A stretch of 64,000 nt of DNA from Pueribacillus sp041725775 (lineage in GTDB: Bacteria; Bacillota; Bacilli; Bacillales; UBA6769), in NCBI RefSeq assembly GCF_041725775.1, contig NZ_JBEUEL010000011.1:1-64000 (forward strand). The letters are read 5' to 3'. Below, piece by piece: positions 62,477 to 64,000 of this stretch (positions are counted from its first letter, which is position 1; every line of letters starts with the position of its first letter). The notes under the pieces are model-generated. The model ran no database searches, was not told the DNA's origin, and worked only from the letters and a program-made list of their open reading frames with translations. The position numbers and the translations under genes were made by a program.

Positions 62477-63604
62477 TTATCCCTCCTGTATCGGCTTAAT
62501 GACATTTGGAACCTTCATCACTAGAGACATTCCTAAAGTCGGATCAATGTGCAAGCTGCCATTAATAAACTCCAACCTTTCTTTCATACCCGCTAATCCG
62601 TGTCCTTTTTTAAGATCAATCGGATGTAAATGACCGATTCCATTATCATAGACATGAATTTTCACTTCATCACGTGTTTGTTCAATAGATACATTACACT
62701 TCGTCGCTTGACTATGCTTCACAACATTCGTAACAGCTTCCTTTAGACACATACTAAGAACACTTTCAACACCTAACGGAATGTTCCTCAGCGTCGGATT
62801 TCCTTCTAATGTAAATTGAATATTTGCTGCTTTTAAAATGCTTTCAACCCGTTCAATTTCATCTTTCAATTTTACTCCGCGCATATTAGAAACAAGCTCT
62901 CGAACTTCTTTTAATGCCACACGTGCCGTTTGTTGAATATCATGAATTTCCCGCTTAGCCACATCAGGCTTTTTATCTAATATTTTTATCGCTAAATCAC
63001 TTTTTAGACCAATTAATGATAATTTCTGTCCTAACGTATCATGCAGGTCACGAGCAATTCGCTGCCTTTCTTCAATTACCACTAATTGAGAAATTCGTTT
63101 ATGTGCTTTTTCAAGCTGACCTTCAAGCTGCTCACGACGGTTCCGATTGTATAAATGAAACGGGAGTAAAATAATTCCGATAATACAGATGATGACGAAC
63201 GAAAGTTGTGATAGAAAATATTCTGGTTTTACTAATACTCCAAAAACGACCGCAATGATCGTTAACACTAAATGAACACCGTACAGCACGAAAAAACCAA
63301 CCGTATGACGAATATTCCCAATCATCACAGCAAGAAACAGTGAAAAATAGACATAGCCAAAAAAGAATGTCAAAGCGCAACTGATCATCATTCCAATGCT
63401 CATCCAAAAATAGACAAGCCAACCTTTTGCGAAAAAAGAGAAACGATAAGACAAGAAAAATACAATGACCATGAGTGTACCTGAAACGATTTCGAGTGTC
63501 GAAGTAGAACGAAAAATAAAAAAGAATGGCAAAATGAAAAATATAATCCAAACATATATACTAATCCACGGACTTTTCGGAAAGAGTTGGTACCATTTTT
63601 GCAT
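62477..63604 (-). CDS. desK: DesK-like thermosensor histidine kinase
   Basis: 375 residues. Four to five N-terminal helices (residues 14-150), then the coiled DHp of the HisKA_3 type with H188 in RIARDLHDTLGQKLSLIGLK and an HATPase domain (EAVTNVVKHSQATKC, YDNGIGH, GHGLAGMKERL). Senses membrane thickness; phosphorylates DesR. Context: behind the desaturase gene. Confidence 0.9.
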   Translation of the reverse strand: MQKWYQLFPKSPWISIYVWIIFFILPFFFIFRSTSTLEIVSGTLMVIVFFLSYRFSFFAKGWLVYFWMSIGMMISCALTFFFGYVYFSLFLAVMIGNIRHTVGFFVLYGVHLVLTIIAVVFGVLVKPEYFLSQLSFVIICIIGIILLPFHLYNRNRREQLEGQLEKAHKRISQLVVIEERQRIARDLHDTLGQKLSLIGLKSDLAIKILDKKPDVAKREIHDIQQTARVALKEVRELVSNMRGVKLKDEIERVESILKAANIQFTLEGNPTLRNIPLGVESVLSMCLKEAVTNVVKHSQATKCNVSIEQTRDEVKIHVYDNGIGHLHPIDLKKGHGLAGMKERLEFINGSLHIDPTLGMSLVMKVPNVIKPIQEG

Positions 63605-63661
63605 ATAAGACTCCTTTAAAACTCAAGCTTCTCTTCTTCGTCATTATAACAGTAGAAAAAG

Positions 63662-63695
63662 ACTAAAAGCCATCTAATTTAACAAATAGATGGCT
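63662..63695 (-). terminator. Terminator of des
   Basis: AGCCATCTA (63668-63676) pairs with TAGATGGCT (63687-63695); TTTTAGTCTTTTT on the minus strand. 25 bases after the des stop; desKR therefore has its own promoter or partial read-through. Confidence 0.8.
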
Positions 63696-63719
63696 CAATA
63701 CATAAATAATGCAGAGAGA

Positions 63720-64000
63720 TTAACTCGTTTTTCGCGTTACAAGCTCAACAGGAGCTTCTTCTCGTTTTTTTAGTGAATTTAAATCGCGGAAACGGACAAA
63801 TGTTTTTTGATTCTCATCATAAAGTCTAAAGCGAAGCGACTTTAAACTCGAACGCAACGTAATCGTCGTCGCTTGCTGCAATGGCAGATTTGTCTCATGT
63901 ACTTTTTCTAAATAATAGTTCGGCACTCTCGGACTCAAATGGTGAACGTGGTGAAAACCGATATTTCCAGTTATCCATTGTAGCGGCTTGGATAGCTTAT
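63720..64000 (-). CDS. des: Fatty-acid desaturase Des (partial, C-terminal end)
   Basis: The last 93 residues are visible: KLSKPLQWITGNIGFHHVHH, then LSPRVPNYYLEKVHETNLPL, ending LVTRKTS. HHVHH is the third histidine box of membrane acyl-lipid desaturases. The start lies beyond the window. Des makes unsaturated membrane lipids at low temperature under DesKR. Confidence 0.93.
   Translation of the reverse strand, partial: KLSKPLQWITGNIGFHHVHHLSPRVPNYYLEKVHETNLPLQQATTITLRSSLKSLRFRLYDENQKTFVRFRDLNSLKKREEAPVELVTRKTS

Overview
The window looks like chromosomal DNA of a low-GC, endospore-forming Bacillaceae bacterium. Supporting signs are strong AGGAGG-type ribosome sites, many TTG and GTG starts, a PdaA-type spore-cortex deacetylase, YjcZ-type tiny proteins, YlbF, YfhD, a DesK-DesR module and a YkoEDC-type TPP-controlled ECF transporter. 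Unusually for this group it carries a complete selenocysteine (Sec) decoding set. The genus cannot be fixed from the sequence alone.

Layout. 1-3.6 kb: a two-gene nucleic-acid module on the minus strand, a Z1-domain ATPase followed by a PLD/SNF2-like helicase that is cut off by foreign sequence. 3.9-9.5 kb: the Sec region. It holds a HesB-like selenoprotein with an in-frame UGA, a candidate UGA-containing mini-ORF, selD (itself a selenoprotein), selA, a tRNA-Sec on the opposite strand in the selA-selB gap, and selB. 9.5-14.2 kb: a TehA/SLAC1-like transporter with a palindrome inside its promoter, a decayed alkA, pdaA and fumC. 14.5-19.1 kb: a four-gene exporter operon with a large unknown surface protein. 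19.1-27.2 kb: mainly minus-strand housekeeping genes (RDD protein, RtcB, NatAB-like exporter, SPFH/Arc pair, cupin, CsaA, MATE, OsmC). 27.4-30 kb: a thioredoxin-like protein and a P1B4-type metal ATPase preceded by a Fur-family box. 30-35.2 kb: a LuxR/GAF-type regulator, an R2-like ligand-binding oxidase, an aldehyde dehydrogenase, DUF779 and an Fe-alcohol dehydrogenase, plausibly one oxidative catabolic module. 35.2-43.8 kb: yfkH/yfkJ-like genes, an internally deleted group IIC intron behind a terminator, ylbF, three tandem YjcZ genes and a second aldehyde dehydrogenase. 43.9-46.6 kb: an SsuABC-type importer. 46.7-47.8 kb: a scrapyard with a surface-protein tail, IS21 and ISLre2 fragments and a broken dehydrogenase start. 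47.9-50.1 kb: a short-type aconitase and a mini zinc-finger protein. 50.1-54.1 kb: TPP riboswitch, dead tenA and ykoE-ykoD-ykoC. 54.2-57.7 kb: a dead DUF421 gene, an ArsA-like ATPase, a cory-CC-star protein and CstA. 57.9-64 kb: mpg, class D sortase, yfhD, preQ1 riboswitch with queT, a DoxX-like protein, desR, desK and the end of des.

How the parts fit. SelD makes selenophosphate, SelA converts Ser-tRNA-Sec to Sec-tRNA-Sec, and SelB delivers it to UGA codons followed by a short stem-loop. Two UGA codons in this window, in the HesB-like gene and in selD, have textbook bacterial SECIS-like hairpins. The new-biology candidates are the UGA-containing mini-ORF with its operator, the R2lox catabolic module, the CstA/cory-CC/ArsA trio, the 14.5-19.1 kb exporter operon and the Z1/PLD-helicase pair. 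Many terminators are visible as GC hairpins with T-tracts and were used to set transcription-unit borders. Gene decay is frequent (alkA, tenA, DUF421, a coiled-coil protein, a surface protein and the helicase).
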